A stretch of 64,000 nt of DNA. Origin: Streptomyces viridochromogenes (GTDB lineage Bacteria > Actinomycetota > Actinomycetes > Streptomycetales > Streptomycetaceae). Shown in pieces: positions 24,015 to 32,938 of the stretch. The stretch's first letter is position 1. Each line of letters begins with the position of its first letter. The position numbers and the translations under genes are program-made. The notes under the pieces were generated by a model, which had not been told where the DNA came from, searched no databases, and saw only the letters and a list, made by a program, of their open reading frames with translations. Where the stretch lies: positions 1 through 64,000 of the forward strand of contig NZ_LGUR01000216.1 of NCBI RefSeq assembly GCF_001270495.1, given 5' to 3'.

Positions 24015-25820
24015 TCACCCGTGGGGGCGTCCCGTCGAGGTCAGGAGCTGCGTCGCCGCGAGCTGCGCGTACAGCTCGTCCTCGGCCACCAGCTCCTCAT
24101 GAGTGCCGACCGCGCGGACCGTGCCCGCGTCCATGACGACGATGCGGTCGGCGTCCATGACCGTCGACAGGCGGTGCGCCACCACCAGCACGGTCGTCTC
24201 GCGTGCTGTCTCGGCGATGACGTCCCTCAGTGCCAGCTCGTTGACGGCGTCGAGCTGCGAGGTCGCCTCGTCCAGGAGCAGCAGCCGGGGCCCGCGCAGC
24301 AGCGCGCGGGCGATCGCGACGCGCTGGCGCTCGCCGCCGGACAGTTTCGTGCCGCGGTGCCCGACCGGGGTGTCCAGGCCGTGCGGGAGACGCTCGACGA
24401 GGGCGTCGAGCCTGGTCCGGGCGAGGACCTCGCGTATGTCGTCGTCGGTCGCGCCGGGCGCGGCGAAGACCAGGTTCTCCCGCAGCGTGCCGGCCAGCAC
24501 CGGCGCGTCCTGCTCGACGTACCCGATGACGGACCGCAGCTCGGACAGCGGCCACTTGGTCACGTCCTTGCCGTCGACCAGGACACGGCCGCCGGTCGCT
24601 TCGTAGAACCGCTCGACGAGCGCGAAGACCGTCGACTTGCCCGCGCCCGAGGGGCCGACGAACGCCGTCATCCCGCCACCCGGCACCTCGAAGTCCACCC
24701 GCTGGTGGATGTCCGGCAGCCGGGGCCCGTACCGGAAGGACACCTCCTCGAAGCGAACCGACGCCGGACGCGGCCGCACCGCCGGGGCCGCCGCGGGCCG
24801 CACCGACCGGTGCCGGTCCTGCTTCTCTGTCGCCAGGTCGTCCACCTGCGCGATACGGGCGATCGCGGCCGCGCCCTCCTGGTAGTGGGACGCTGCCTCG
24901 ACCAGCTTGTACACCGGCTCCATCAGGTAGAAGAGGTACAGCAGGAACGCGATCAGCGTGGACACGGGCATGTCCCCGGACGCCACCCGCGCCCCGCCGA
25001 CGGCGAGCACCGCGAGGAACGCCAGCTCGACGGCGAGGTTGTCCGCCGAGCCCAGCACGGCCTCCCACTTCGCGCTGCGCACGCCGTGGCGCCACGCCCT
25101 GCGTGCCGCCGCCTCGACGCGAGCGGTCTCCCGCTCCTCGGCGCCGGACGCCTTCACCGTACGGAACGCGCCGAAGACCCGCTCCAGGCCCGTGGACATC
25201 TCCCCGACGGCCGCCTGCGCACGCTCGGCGGCCTGCCCGATCTTCGGCAGCACCAGCACGGCACCCACACCGACGACCGCGACCACGCCGAGCGTGACGC
25301 CCAGCAGGACGGCATCGAGGAACGCCATCACCACGACCGCCGCGACCAGCGTCACCGCCCCCGTCGCCGCGGAGACCACCGCCTGGGTGCTGACCGCCCG
25401 CAACAGCGTGGTGTCGGAGGTCACCCTCGACATCAGATCGCCCGGCTGCATCCGGTCCACCTCCGCGAGGCGCAGCCTCAGCAACCGTCCGATGAGGCTG
25501 CGGCGGGCGGCGAGCACCACCGACTCCGCCGTCCGTTCCAGCACATAGGCACCGAACGCCTCGGCCACCATGCTCAGCAGAACCAGAACGGTCATCGCCA
25601 GCAGGACGGTGCCGATCGTGCCACCGGACGAGAGCCGGTCGACCAGCGTCTTCGTCGCCAGCGGCTGCAGCAGCCCGCCGGCGGCCCCGGCCAGCGCGCA
25701 CAGCAGACCGAGTGCGACGGCCCACCGGTGCGGACGGACGTACCCGTACAGCGCCTTGAGCGTCTCGCGGGCGCGCAGGGACTCGGCACCCGTCGCCTCC
25801 GGGGCGGATGCGGTGTTCAC
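24015..25820 (-). CDS. ABC exporter, fused permease and ATPase (half-transporter)
   Basis: 601 residues from GTG 25818-25820 with AAAGGAA upstream. The first 310 residues are a six-helix ABC type-I exporter domain (YVRPHRWAVALGLLCALAG, GDLMSRVTSDTTLLR). The ATPase follows: Walker A FVGPSGAGKSTVFALVERF, Q-loop YVEQDAPVLAG, signature TKLSGGERQRVAIARAL, Walker B LLLLDEATSQLD and H-loop VLVVAHRLSTV. It should work as a homodimer, or with a partner not seen here, to export a lipid, peptide or drug. No peptide or antibiotic gene adjoins it, so the cargo is unknown. Confidence 0.93.
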   Translation of the reverse strand: MNTASAPEATGAESLRARETLKALYGYVRPHRWAVALGLLCALAGAAGGLLQPLATKTLVDRLSSGGTIGTVLLAMTVLVLLSMVAEAFGAYVLERTAESVVLAARRSLIGRLLRLRLAEVDRMQPGDLMSRVTSDTTLLRAVSTQAVVSAATGAVTLVAAVVVMAFLDAVLLGVTLGVVAVVGVGAVLVLPKIGQAAERAQAAVGEMSTGLERVFGAFRTVKASGAEERETARVEAAARRAWRHGVRSAKWEAVLGSADNLAVELAFLAVLAVGGARVASGDMPVSTLIAFLLYLFYLMEPVYKLVEAASHYQEGAAAIARIAQVDDLATEKQDRHRSVRPAAAPAVRPRPASVRFEEVSFRYGPRLPDIHQRVDFEVPGGGMTAFVGPSGAGKSTVFALVERFYEATGGRVLVDGKDVTKWPLSELRSVIGYVEQDAPVLAGTLRENLVFAAPGATDDDIREVLARTRLDALVERLPHGLDTPVGHRGTKLSGGERQRVAIARALLRGPRLLLLDEATSQLDAVNELALRDVIAETARETTVLVVAHRLSTVMDADRIVVMDAGTVRAVGTHEELVAEDELYAQLAATQLLTSTGRPHG

Positions 25821-25973
25821 AGGATTCCTTTCCTATGTGTTCGGCCGCGCACCGCGTCAGCGGTTGCGGGCATCGGCCCGCCGGGAGCCTTGGGGCGCGG
25901 AGATCAGGCGTACGACGGCCAAAGAGAGGCCGCCCGTCAGCAACGCCTGCCAAAGAGATCTGCGATCGCAGGC

Positions 25974-26156
25974 TCAGTGGACCAGTGAGGCCGCCCGCGA
26001 GGCGAAGAGGTGCACCCCTGCTTCGTAGAACTCAGGACGGACGACGAACAGGACACCGGCGCCCGCCATCAGCGTCAGGCAGAGAAGTTCCAGCAACCGG
26101 CCTCTGCCAGGCTCGACGGCGGTCTCGGGCTCCTTGTCACGAACGTGCTGTGTCAT
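25974..26156 (-). CDS. hypothetical small single-pass membrane protein
   Basis: 60 residues from ATG 26154-26156: a charged start (MTQHVRDKEPETAVEPGRGR), one hydrophobic helix (LLELLCLTLMAGAGVLFVV), and a short tail ending ASLVH. A longer frame from 26321 exists, but its extra sequence is unlike protein. It lies between the antiporter and ABC genes. Coding is likely from the helix and charge pattern, but the start and function are uncertain. Confidence 0.45.
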   Translation of the reverse strand: MTQHVRDKEPETAVEPGRGRLLELLCLTLMAGAGVLFVVRPEFYEAGVHLFASRAASLVH

Positions 26157-26259
26157 GCCTTCAGCCTGGACGCCCGGCCGCTCGCCGCACATCCGGCGAC
26201 TGTCGGGCCCTCCCCCGCCGAGTGGCTGGAGAAGACCGGCCTGGGGTAGGAGGGGCACA

Positions 26260-27555
26260 TCAACCCTGCATGGCGACGACCCGTGAGTCCGGCTCGTCGG
26301 TCCCCGGGCAGCCGGGGCCACCGGCAGCCGACGGGGGCGGGCCGGTCAGGGACCGGGCGATGACCGCCGAGCCGCCGCCGTGGAGCAGAACGCTGCCGAG
26401 CACCACCAGGGTCATGGCGTACAGGGCGGTGTCGGCGTACCGCCCGTCCGGCAGAGCGTTGAACGCGAGCAGGCCGAACACGATGGAGGTGGTGCCGCGT
26501 GGTCCGAGCGCGCCGACCATGAGCCGTTCCCGCCAGGTGAACGTCGAGCCGAGGAAGGCGAGCATGATCGGAAGGATGCGCACGACGGTGAGCGCGGCGA
26601 CGCAGAGCACGACGGTGGGCCAGTGGACGCCCTCCCCCACGGCGAGCACCACGGCGTTGCCGAAGAAGAACCACATGCACATCGTCATCATCGAGTTGGT
26701 GTCCTCGATGAGCTGGAAGTCCGAGGCGTGGGGAGCCGAAGCGCCCCGTCGGCGGACCGGTGCCTGCCTGATGTAGCGGAAGGCGATCCCGCACACGAAC
26801 GAGGCCACGAAACCGTTGCCGTCCATCGCCGTGGCCACGGTGTAGGCGAGCAGCGGTGTGACCAGCACGACGATCCGCCGGGACTGCTCCGTCATCCACT
26901 CCGCGCGGTCGGCCAGATTGATCAGCCACGCCACCAGCGCCCCCACCACGAAGCCGGCCACGAGGGCCTTCAGCGCGTACGGCACGGCCGTGCCGAGGGC
27001 CTGCATGGGCGTGCGGGTGACGGAGTTGGTGCCGACGAGGATCAGTGCGAACAGGAAGAGGGGCGACACGATGCCGTCGTTGTAGCCGCTCTCCACGTTG
27101 AGCACGCTGCGCACCCTCGAAGGGATACGCCGGTCGCGGACCAGCGTCTCGGCCGGAGCGAAGTCGGTCGGGACGACGATGCACGCGATGAGCAGCAGCC
27201 GCGCCACCGGCAGCCCGGGCAGCAGCAGCGTTCCCAGCAGCACCATCGTGAGCAGGCTCAGCGGCAGGGCGACCAGCAGGGCCCGCGCGGCGGAGCCGGG
27301 GTCGTTGCCGAACAGCCGCCCGCCCGGCAGCTCGGTGGCGTCGACGAACAGCAGGACGGCCAGGATGACCTCGGCCACATGCTGGGCGACCTCGGAGTTC
27401 AGGGTGACGGCGATATGGCTGTGGGTGAACACCCCCGTGATCACGCCCGCGAGCACCAGCACCAGAGGAGCCCGCACATGCCGTTGCTCCAGCCGACCGG
27501 CGACCAGCGACCACCCGGCCACCACCGTGGTGATCACAATCAGGACAAAGATCAT
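26260..27555 (-). CDS. CPA1/NhaP-type cation:proton antiporter
   Basis: 431 residues if it starts at ATG 27553-27555 with the first helix MIFVLIVITTVVAGWSLVAG; an in-frame start at 27612 adds 19 poorly conserved residues. About twelve membrane segments. Conserved CPA1 elements are VILAVLLFVDATELPG, CIVVPTDFAPAETLVRDRRI and LNVESGYNDGIVSPLFLFAL, where the ND pair carries the ion-binding Asp, and LGPRGTTSIVFGLLAFNALP near the end. The family exchanges Na+ or K+ for protons. It is followed by the broken PgsB/GT39 region and has no clear operon partner. Confidence 0.88.
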   Translation of the reverse strand: MIFVLIVITTVVAGWSLVAGRLEQRHVRAPLVLVLAGVITGVFTHSHIAVTLNSEVAQHVAEVILAVLLFVDATELPGGRLFGNDPGSAARALLVALPLSLLTMVLLGTLLLPGLPVARLLLIACIVVPTDFAPAETLVRDRRIPSRVRSVLNVESGYNDGIVSPLFLFALILVGTNSVTRTPMQALGTAVPYALKALVAGFVVGALVAWLINLADRAEWMTEQSRRIVVLVTPLLAYTVATAMDGNGFVASFVCGIAFRYIRQAPVRRRGASAPHASDFQLIEDTNSMMTMCMWFFFGNAVVLAVGEGVHWPTVVLCVAALTVVRILPIMLAFLGSTFTWRERLMVGALGPRGTTSIVFGLLAFNALPDGRYADTALYAMTLVVLGSVLLHGGGSAVIARSLTGPPPSAAGGPGCPGTDEPDSRVVAMQG

Positions 27556-27683
27556 GTGAATCCGCTTCAGAACTCGGAACCGTCGCCCTGCTGATCCCAG
27601 CGCACCGTTCACCGCGAGTCACTCCGCCGATCAGCGGGATCCGCCCCGCCGAACAGGCCGGCGTCGGCCCGGGCGGAGCGCCG

Positions 27684-27990
27684 TCAGAGGCGCCGGGCCC
27701 CGCGCAGCCCCTGGGCGTAGTAGCCGTCGCCGTCGAGCCGTGAGGTGCCGCCCTTGTCACCCATGGTGGGGCCGCCCGCGTTCTTCCGGCTGGAGATGAA
27801 GCGCGGGTGGTCGGCGGTGTCCAGGCCGAGGTAGACACCGATGTGGCCGATCCGTTTGCCGGGCAGCTCCCGTGTTCTGAAGAAGACCAGGTCGCCGGGG
27901 TGGAGCTGCTGGATGACGGCGGGGCGGCGGTCGGTGAGGGGAATGACGGGTACGCCGAGCCGCCCGTGGGCCAACGGGATGCTCCGTGGG
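27684..27990 (-). pseudogene. NlpC/P60 hydrolase, C-terminal fragment
   Basis: The minus strand from about 27970 reads VIPLTDRRPAVIQQLHPGDL, VFFRTRELPGKRIGHIGVYL and RFISSRKNAGGPTMGD, ending at TGA 27684-27686. This is the second half of an NlpC/P60 domain, with the catalytic His in RIGHIGVYLGL. The catalytic Cys lies in the first half of the domain and is missing. The fragment is in a different frame from the PgsB fragment before it. Such enzymes cut gamma-linked peptides or poly-gamma-glutamate, which fits a former link with PgsB (inference). Confidence 0.7.
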
Positions 27991-28039
27991 AGGAGTTGTG
28001 GTGGGCGCCGGGCGATGTGAGGGCGTCGCTCGGGTCGGC

Positions 28040-28988
28040 GGGGTCGGCGGCGTCGAGGTGGTCGGGTGCGAGTGCCGCGAGCCGCTCCAGGAAGAGTTCG
28101 CCCTGGCCGTGGATGTTGCCGATGGCGACGAGCGAGGAGTCCGGCCCCAGGTGAGCCAGCAGCTCCGTGGTGAGCCGGTCGGGGTCGCGGCGGTCGCCGC
28201 CGAGATCGACGACGTTCCCGGTCCAGTGGGCGGGTATGGCGTCGGCGGCCGACTTGGCGGGGTGGCCGATCAGGAACACCGTCTCCGGGTCGAGCTGGGG
28301 GATGAGCGCGCCCATCTGCCCGTTGCGCTCCACACGGTCGGGACGGCAGTTGATGACGACGTGCAACGGGCGGTGGATCGCGCCCAGTTCGAGCAGCTGC
28401 TTGATGTTCATCAGCGTCGACTCCGGGTCGTTGGCGGCGAAGACGTTCGCGAATCGCAGCCGCTTTCCGTCCGGGGTGCGATACCGCTCGACGGAAAGCA
28501 CACCCGGGTCCGGCGGCGCCTCGTACATTCCCTTCAGCGCGGTCGCGCGGTCGACGCCGAGCAGTTCGGCGACCGCGAGTGCGATGGCGACGTTCTCCTT
28601 GAAGGTGAACCAGCTGAAGCCGCGCAGTTCCTCGTCGGTGACGGTTTCCGGGTCGGCGTAGATCAGCTCGCAGTTCCGGGCGTCGGCCTCCTCCTGAAGG
28701 ATGTGGAAGCGCTCCTTCTCGGCGGTGACACAGACGCCGCCCTCCGGCAGGGACCGGCACAGGGAGCGGGCCACGTCGTCCAGCGTCGGGCCCATCTCGG
28801 CGAGATGGTCCTCGCGGACGTTGCAGAGCACGCCGATGGTGGAGCGGATCAGCTTGGACTGGTTGATCTCCTGGAGTGCCGGCATGACGGCCATGCACTC
28901 CATGACCAGGACATCGGGCCGGTAGCCGGCGGCCCGCCGGACGATGCCGATCTGCTCCACGACGTTGGCGATGCCGAACCGGCTGTTT
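28040..28988 (-). pseudogene. PgsB/CapB poly-gamma-glutamate synthase, N-terminally truncated
   Basis: The frame reads PDVLVMECMAVMPALQEINQ, STIGVLCNVREDHLAEMGPT, FANVFAANDPESTLMNIKQL, VVINCRPDRVERNGQ and VAIGNIHGQGELFLERLAAL, which follow Bacillus PgsB in order. PgsB is the amide ligase that makes poly-gamma-glutamate, a Mur-ligase relative. The N-terminal 80-100 residues with the ATP-binding GIRGKS loop are absent; instead the open frame continues without a stop into the glycosyltransferase remnant at 29011. PgsC and PgsA are not found, so no polymer should be made from this locus. Confidence 0.78.
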
Positions 28989-28990
28989 CC

Positions 28991-29010
28991 CCCCCGCCGA
29001 TCGGCGGGGG
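28991..29010. repeat. perfect 20-bp palindrome at the PgsB/glycosyltransferase junction
   Basis: CCCCCGCCGA followed by TCGGCGGGGG is a perfect palindrome, with two more C on the left. It sits exactly where the frame switches from glycosyltransferase to PgsB sequence. It could be a terminator stem of the lost gene end or the site of a deletion. An assembly fault is also possible in such a GC-rich foldback. Confidence 0.7.
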
Positions 29011-30162
29011 TGCGGCAGTCGTAGAGGCCGAAGTTGCCCCTGGTGCGCCAGCCGTAGGCCCCGGAGCGGATGCGCTCGCAGTGGGACTTCACCCACGTCG
29101 TGGCGGGGGTGGTGGGTCGCAGGTGGGTGAGCAGCACGTAGCGGAGTTGGTGGGTGGCGATCAGGTTGCCGAGCTGCGGGGCCCTGGGGAAGGGGGTCTT
29201 CCCGGTGAACCCGCCCATGACGAGCACGGGTTGGGACTGAGCGCGCAGCAGACGTTCCGCGGGGTAGGCGGCCTGGGTCGCGAGCAGGTACTTCTCACCC
29301 TTGCGGTGGGCGATGAGGTAGTCCAGCAGCGCGGCGTCGCGGGCGCTGGGCCGGCCGAGCTCGGCCCGGCGCAGGGCGCGCGGGTCGTGGAGGGCTCCGT
29401 GGTGGAACTCGCCGACCGGACCGGCCGTCGGGGACGTGGAGGCGCCCGCGTAGCGCGGGTCGAGGGACGAGACGGCCCAGCCGGCGGGTACGAGCAGGGT
29501 GGCCGCGATGCCGGCGGCCAGGGAGCCCTGGACCAGTCTCTGGGAGGCGCGTGACCCGCCGGACCACAGGCCGATCGTCCCGCACACCGCGAAGATCACG
29601 GCGAACGCCGGCAACCGGGAGACGAACCAGGTCGGCTCGTCGAGTACGAGCGCCCAGGCCACCGTCAGCACGATCGCCGACGGCAGCCACAGCCGTCGCC
29701 GGCCGCCCGCCTCGTAAGCGGACCGAAAGAGCGCGAGCCCGCCTCCGGCCAGCGCGGCGATCGCCGGTGCGAGCACGGCCGTGTAGTAGACGTGATTGCC
29801 GTTGGAACGCTGAACACCACGGCATGGATGACGAGCCAGCCGCCCCAGAGGAGGAAACCCGCACGCAGCGGGTCGGTCCGCGGCTCACGGGCTCGCCAGA
29901 TGAGGGCCGTGACGACGGCGAGCACGGCGAGCGGCAGGAACCAGGCGATCTGCGGGCCGACGGTGTGGTTGAAGAGCATCCCCCATCCGGTGTTCCCGGT
30001 CATACGACTGGCGGCGGTGGCCGGGACGGCGCCGAACGCGGTGGCGTCGTCGCTGAAGCGGCTCAGGCCGTTGTAGCCGAAGACCAGGCTGAAGGGGTTG
30101 TTGTTCGACGTAGCGTCGATGTACGGGCGGCTGTCCGCGGGAGTCATCCACGCGATCAGCAC
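29011..30162 (-). pseudogene. glycosyltransferase-39-like membrane protein, truncated and frameshifted
   Basis: From 30162 the minus strand reads ADSRPYIDATSNNNPFSLVF, GYNGLSRFSDDATAFGA and GWGMLFNHTVGPQIAWFLPL, followed by helices to GGWLVIHAVVFS; the frame then shifts near 29806 and continues SNGNHVYYTAVLAPAIAALA to YGWRTRGNFGLYDC at about 29020. This is the middle and end of an ArnT/PMT-like (GT39) glycosyltransferase. The first 200 residues, with the catalytic acidic pair, are absent at the right-hand end. Together these show a doubly broken gene joined to the PgsB fragment. From 30163 to 30341 no gene is seen. Confidence 0.72.
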
Positions 30163-30341
30163 CCACTACTGGTGAAGAGGCAGTGTTCTGGCTGTGCACT
30201 ATTCGCCCGTAGCGGTACTCAGGCTCGGAACTCGAAACGCAGAGCGTCGATGGCATGCCACCAGCCGCTGATTGGCTCTCGACCGGGAACGGCGCGCCCG
30301 GGAAACTGCGGACTTCTGATGCCGTGCTTGAAGGAGTTGTG

Positions 30342-30950
30342 ATGCAGGTAGCCGTGGTCACCTTCGACGGGTTCAACGAGCTCGACAGCTTCATAGCTTC
30401 CGCGCTGATCAACCGGTGCCGTAAGGAAGGCTTGGAAGCCTTCATCACGACACCGACGCCGGCGGTCAAGTCCATGAACGGCGTCGAGGTGACCGGGCAG
30501 CGACCGATGGAGTTCGTGACCGAAGCCGACGTCGTGCTGATCGGCAGCGGAGTGAATACGCGAGAAGTGGTCGCCGACGACCGGCTGATCTCCCGGCTGC
30601 CGCTCGACCCTTCGCGACAGCTGATCGGTGCGCAGTGCTCCGGAGCGCTGGTGCTCGCCAGGCTCGGGTTGCTCAAGGGCATGCCGGCTTGCACAGACAT
30701 GAAGAGCCGGCCGTACGTCGAAGCCTGTGACGTCACCGTGCTGGACGCGCCGTTCCATGCCGAGGGGAATATCGCTACGGCGGGCGGCTGCCTGGCGTCT
30801 CAGTATCTCGCCACCTGGGTGATCACCCGGGTACTCGGGAAGGACGCCGCGCGCGCCGTCATCGACTACGTGGCTCCGGTCGGCGAGAATCAGGAAACCG
30901 TCGAGCGCGCCATGCATGTCGTCCACGCGGGCGTGGTTGCACTGCGCTGA
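30342..30950 (+). CDS. DJ-1/PfpI family protein
   Basis: 202 residues from ATG 30342 with AAGGAG six bases upstream. The DJ-1/PfpI (class I glutamine-amidotransferase-like) fold is shown by QVAVVTFDGFNELDSFIA at the start and by the nucleophile elbow LIGAQCSGALVLARLGLL, with the reactive Cys near residue 107, and GNIATAGGCLASQYLATWVI later. Members are glyoxalases, chaperones, isonitrile hydratases or regulators; without an AraC domain this one is a stand-alone enzyme. No operon partner: the next gene is on the other strand. Confidence 0.88.
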   Translation: MQVAVVTFDGFNELDSFIASALINRCRKEGLEAFITTPTPAVKSMNGVEVTGQRPMEFVTEADVVLIGSGVNTREVVADDRLISRLPLDPSRQLIGAQCSGALVLARLGLLKGMPACTDMKSRPYVEACDVTVLDAPFHAEGNIATAGGCLASQYLATWVITRVLGKDAARAVIDYVAPVGENQETVERAMHVVHAGVVALR

Positions 30951-31100
30951 CGCCTGGCAATCAGCATTTCGGGGCCGCTTGCAATCACGACGACGGCTCT
31001 TGAGCGCATTGAGGGCGCGGCGTTGTCTGAGGTACTCGTGAGCCGTGGACGCGGCGAAACAAGCGGACGGCCAGGACCTGCTGTCCCCTCTGGTTGGCCG

Positions 31101-31454
31101 TCAGCTTGACTTCCTCTGCGTTGTTTCGGCGAAGGCCAGGCCTTGCAGGGCGAGTCGTTGCGTTTCGTATCGACCTTCGGTGGTGGCCTCCACGTCGAAC
31201 CCGTGCGTGACCTGCGGTGGGTAGCCGATGAGTTCGAGCGCCCGGCTGGGCAGCGCCTGCTGGGACGCCTCTTCCGACTCCCACAACAGAACGGCTCCCC
31301 ACCGGTTGGTGTCCGGATCGGAGAGCCACATCTTGAAGCGAAGCCCAGGCACTTCGGAGAACGCGGCGACGGATTCCTCACGCAGGTACTCACGCATGGA
31401 CTCGATGGTCTGTCCGGAGGCGGACAGGTCCCACCAAACGATGTCGGCACGCAT
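31101..31454 (-). CDS. YdhR-like dimeric alpha-beta barrel protein (putative monooxygenase)
   Basis: 117 residues. The sequence MRADIVWWDLSASGQTIESM, VAAFSEVPGLRFKMWLSDPD and NRWGAVLLWESEEASQQALP has the pattern of YdhR/antibiotic-biosynthesis-monooxygenase-type small proteins: a beta strand, a long helix, then the pair of strands with a conserved Trp/Glu. Their activity is mostly untested. It stands alone on the minus strand between the DJ-1 gene and an isomerase-like gene. Confidence 0.6.
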   Translation of the reverse strand: MRADIVWWDLSASGQTIESMREYLREESVAAFSEVPGLRFKMWLSDPDTNRWGAVLLWESEEASQQALPSRALELIGYPPQVTHGFDVEATTEGRYETQRLALQGLAFAETTQRKSS

Positions 31455-31536
31455 GGCGCTCCTTCCTTTCGAGTACGAAAATCCGGCTGTCGGTCGGCCA
31501 CGGGCCCGCGGTTACGGCGCGATGCAGGTGACGAGG

Positions 31537-32247
31537 TCACAGGCGGTCCAGGCGCTGTGGAGGGTGGGGCGGCCAGGGCCCGAGAGCAGGCAACTCCTCC
31601 GCCGCCACCGGTGACACCACGGGCGTACGTCCGGCCAGCCAGGCCGCCAGGTCGCGCACGCCTCCGACAACCACCGTGCCCGGCGGCCCGTCGCCGACGG
31701 ACCACTGGCGGCCCACGTCCTCGGCACGGACGCGTGTGCCTGCCGGAAGGCGGCTGAGGAGGAAGCCGATGGTGTGTGCGGCCATGTCCTCGGGCCAGTC
31801 GTCCGGCCGCACGCCGAGTTCCAGATCGACCATGTGGATCCATGCCTCGCGCCAGCGTGCGAAGACGGTTGCGGCAAGGTTCGCGTTGCGGAACGTTACC
31901 GGACGGCTCCAGTCCACGTCGGTGGCCAGTGCCCAGGATGTCTCCAGCCCGGCCGTGTGCGCGGCGAGTTGCGCGCGGTGCTCGGCTGCGCTGCGCCCAG
32001 CCGTCGCCTCGATGATCGCGTTGCGCTCATCGACCCCGCCGTCGTAGCCCGCTACGAGTTCACCGCGCAGGGCATGTTCCGCGAGACGGGCGAACATTCT
32101 CGCGTTGTCGGTGAGATGCGCGAGGACGTGGCCGCGTGACCAGCCCGGAAGGGCGGATGCCTCGGCGACCTGCTGGTCGTTCAGTCCGGCCACGAGCCTT
32201 TCCAGCGTCCGGTGGGCTTCGATCACAGCTGCGACAGGAGGTTGCAT
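31537..32247 (-). CDS. maleylpyruvate isomerase-family (mycothiol-dependent, DinB fold) protein
   Basis: 236 residues. The N-terminal four-helix domain shows ALPGWSRGHVLAHLTDNARM (residues about 32-51), whose His residues bind metal in the family, then GGVDERNAIIEATAGRSAAE and RWREAWIHMVDLELG with the further His. The C-terminal 80 residues form the SCP2-like domain (VVVGGVRDLAAWLAGRTP). True maleylpyruvate isomerases use mycothiol; most genomic copies have unknown substrates and many act in thiol-dependent detoxification. The start codon at 32245-32247 lies 11 bp from the GNAT gene stop, so the two are probably one transcription unit. Confidence 0.88.
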   Translation of the reverse strand: MQPPVAAVIEAHRTLERLVAGLNDQQVAEASALPGWSRGHVLAHLTDNARMFARLAEHALRGELVAGYDGGVDERNAIIEATAGRSAAEHRAQLAAHTAGLETSWALATDVDWSRPVTFRNANLAATVFARWREAWIHMVDLELGVRPDDWPEDMAAHTIGFLLSRLPAGTRVRAEDVGRQWSVGDGPPGTVVVGGVRDLAAWLAGRTPVVSPVAAEELPALGPWPPHPPQRLDRL

Positions 32248-32258
32248 GACCCTCCGTC

Positions 32259-32780
32259 CTACAGGGCCGGGGTCTGGTTGAGGACTGCCGGGGTCTGGGC
32301 AGCGAGTTCCTTGAGTGGTTCACCGCTCAGCCGGCATACCGTCCACTCGTTCAGCAGCTCCACGCCGAGCGACTTGTAGAACTCGATCGTCGGTTCGTTC
32401 CAGGCCAGGACCCACCACTCGAAGCGCTCGTAGCCGTTCTGCTGACAAATCGCGGCCAGGGAGGCGAGGAGAGCCTTGCCGTGTCCTCCACCTCGGGCGT
32501 GCGACCGTACGTAGAGGTCCTCCAGGTGCATGCCGCGCGTGCCGGTCCAGGTCGAGAAGCGGGGGAACCACAGGGCATAGCCCACGGCCTGCCCCGTCTC
32601 GTCGTCCTCAGCGATCAGTGCGAAAGCAGCGGGATGTTCTCCGAACAGCGCGTCGCGGAGCTGCTCCTCGGTCGCTCGGGCCTGCTCAGCAGCCCGTTCG
32701 TACTCAGCGAGTTCGCGGATCATCGCGCGGATCTCCGCGATGTCGTCCACAGTGGCGGCCCGGATCATGCCGGAGATCAT
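32259..32780 (-). CDS. GNAT-family N-acetyltransferase
   Basis: 173 residues from ATG 32778-32780; an ATG four codons later (32766-32768) is equally possible. It has the spermidine/diamine-type GNAT pattern: MIRAATVDDIAEIRAMIREL, EYERAAEQARATEEQLRDAL, LEDLYVRSHARGGGHGKALL (acetyl-CoA-binding V/I-x-x-x-x-R-G-x-G-x-A form) and WVLAWNEPTIEFYKSLGVEL. It should acetylate a small amine. It precedes the maleylpyruvate-isomerase-like gene by 11 bp and is divergent from the LysE gene. Confidence 0.9.
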   Translation of the reverse strand: MISGMIRAATVDDIAEIRAMIRELAEYERAAEQARATEEQLRDALFGEHPAAFALIAEDDETGQAVGYALWFPRFSTWTGTRGMHLEDLYVRSHARGGGHGKALLASLAAICQQNGYERFEWWVLAWNEPTIEFYKSLGVELLNEWTVCRLSGEPLKELAAQTPAVLNQTPAL

Positions 32781-32938
32781 CGGCCACCGTACCGAGCCGT
32801 GTCCATCCGATTCCGCGCCTTCTCCCCGGCGTGAACCCGACCGTGGTCTTCGCCTCGACGGCCCAGCTGCGGAACACGTCCGCAGCTGGGCCGACAAGAG
32901 CCTTGTGGCGCATCAACACGCTTGGCGATGCTGCCTCG

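Noticed and set aside
28991..29010. Palindrome as a regulator operator
   Set aside because: It lies inside a broken coding frame, not in front of a gene; a terminator stem or deletion joint fits better.
26153..29776. A single 1207-codon open frame on the minus strand
   Set aside because: It joins a glycosyltransferase end, a PgsB part and then a shadow of the antiporter gene in the wrong frame. Only the first two parts read as protein; the antiporter is coded by another frame.
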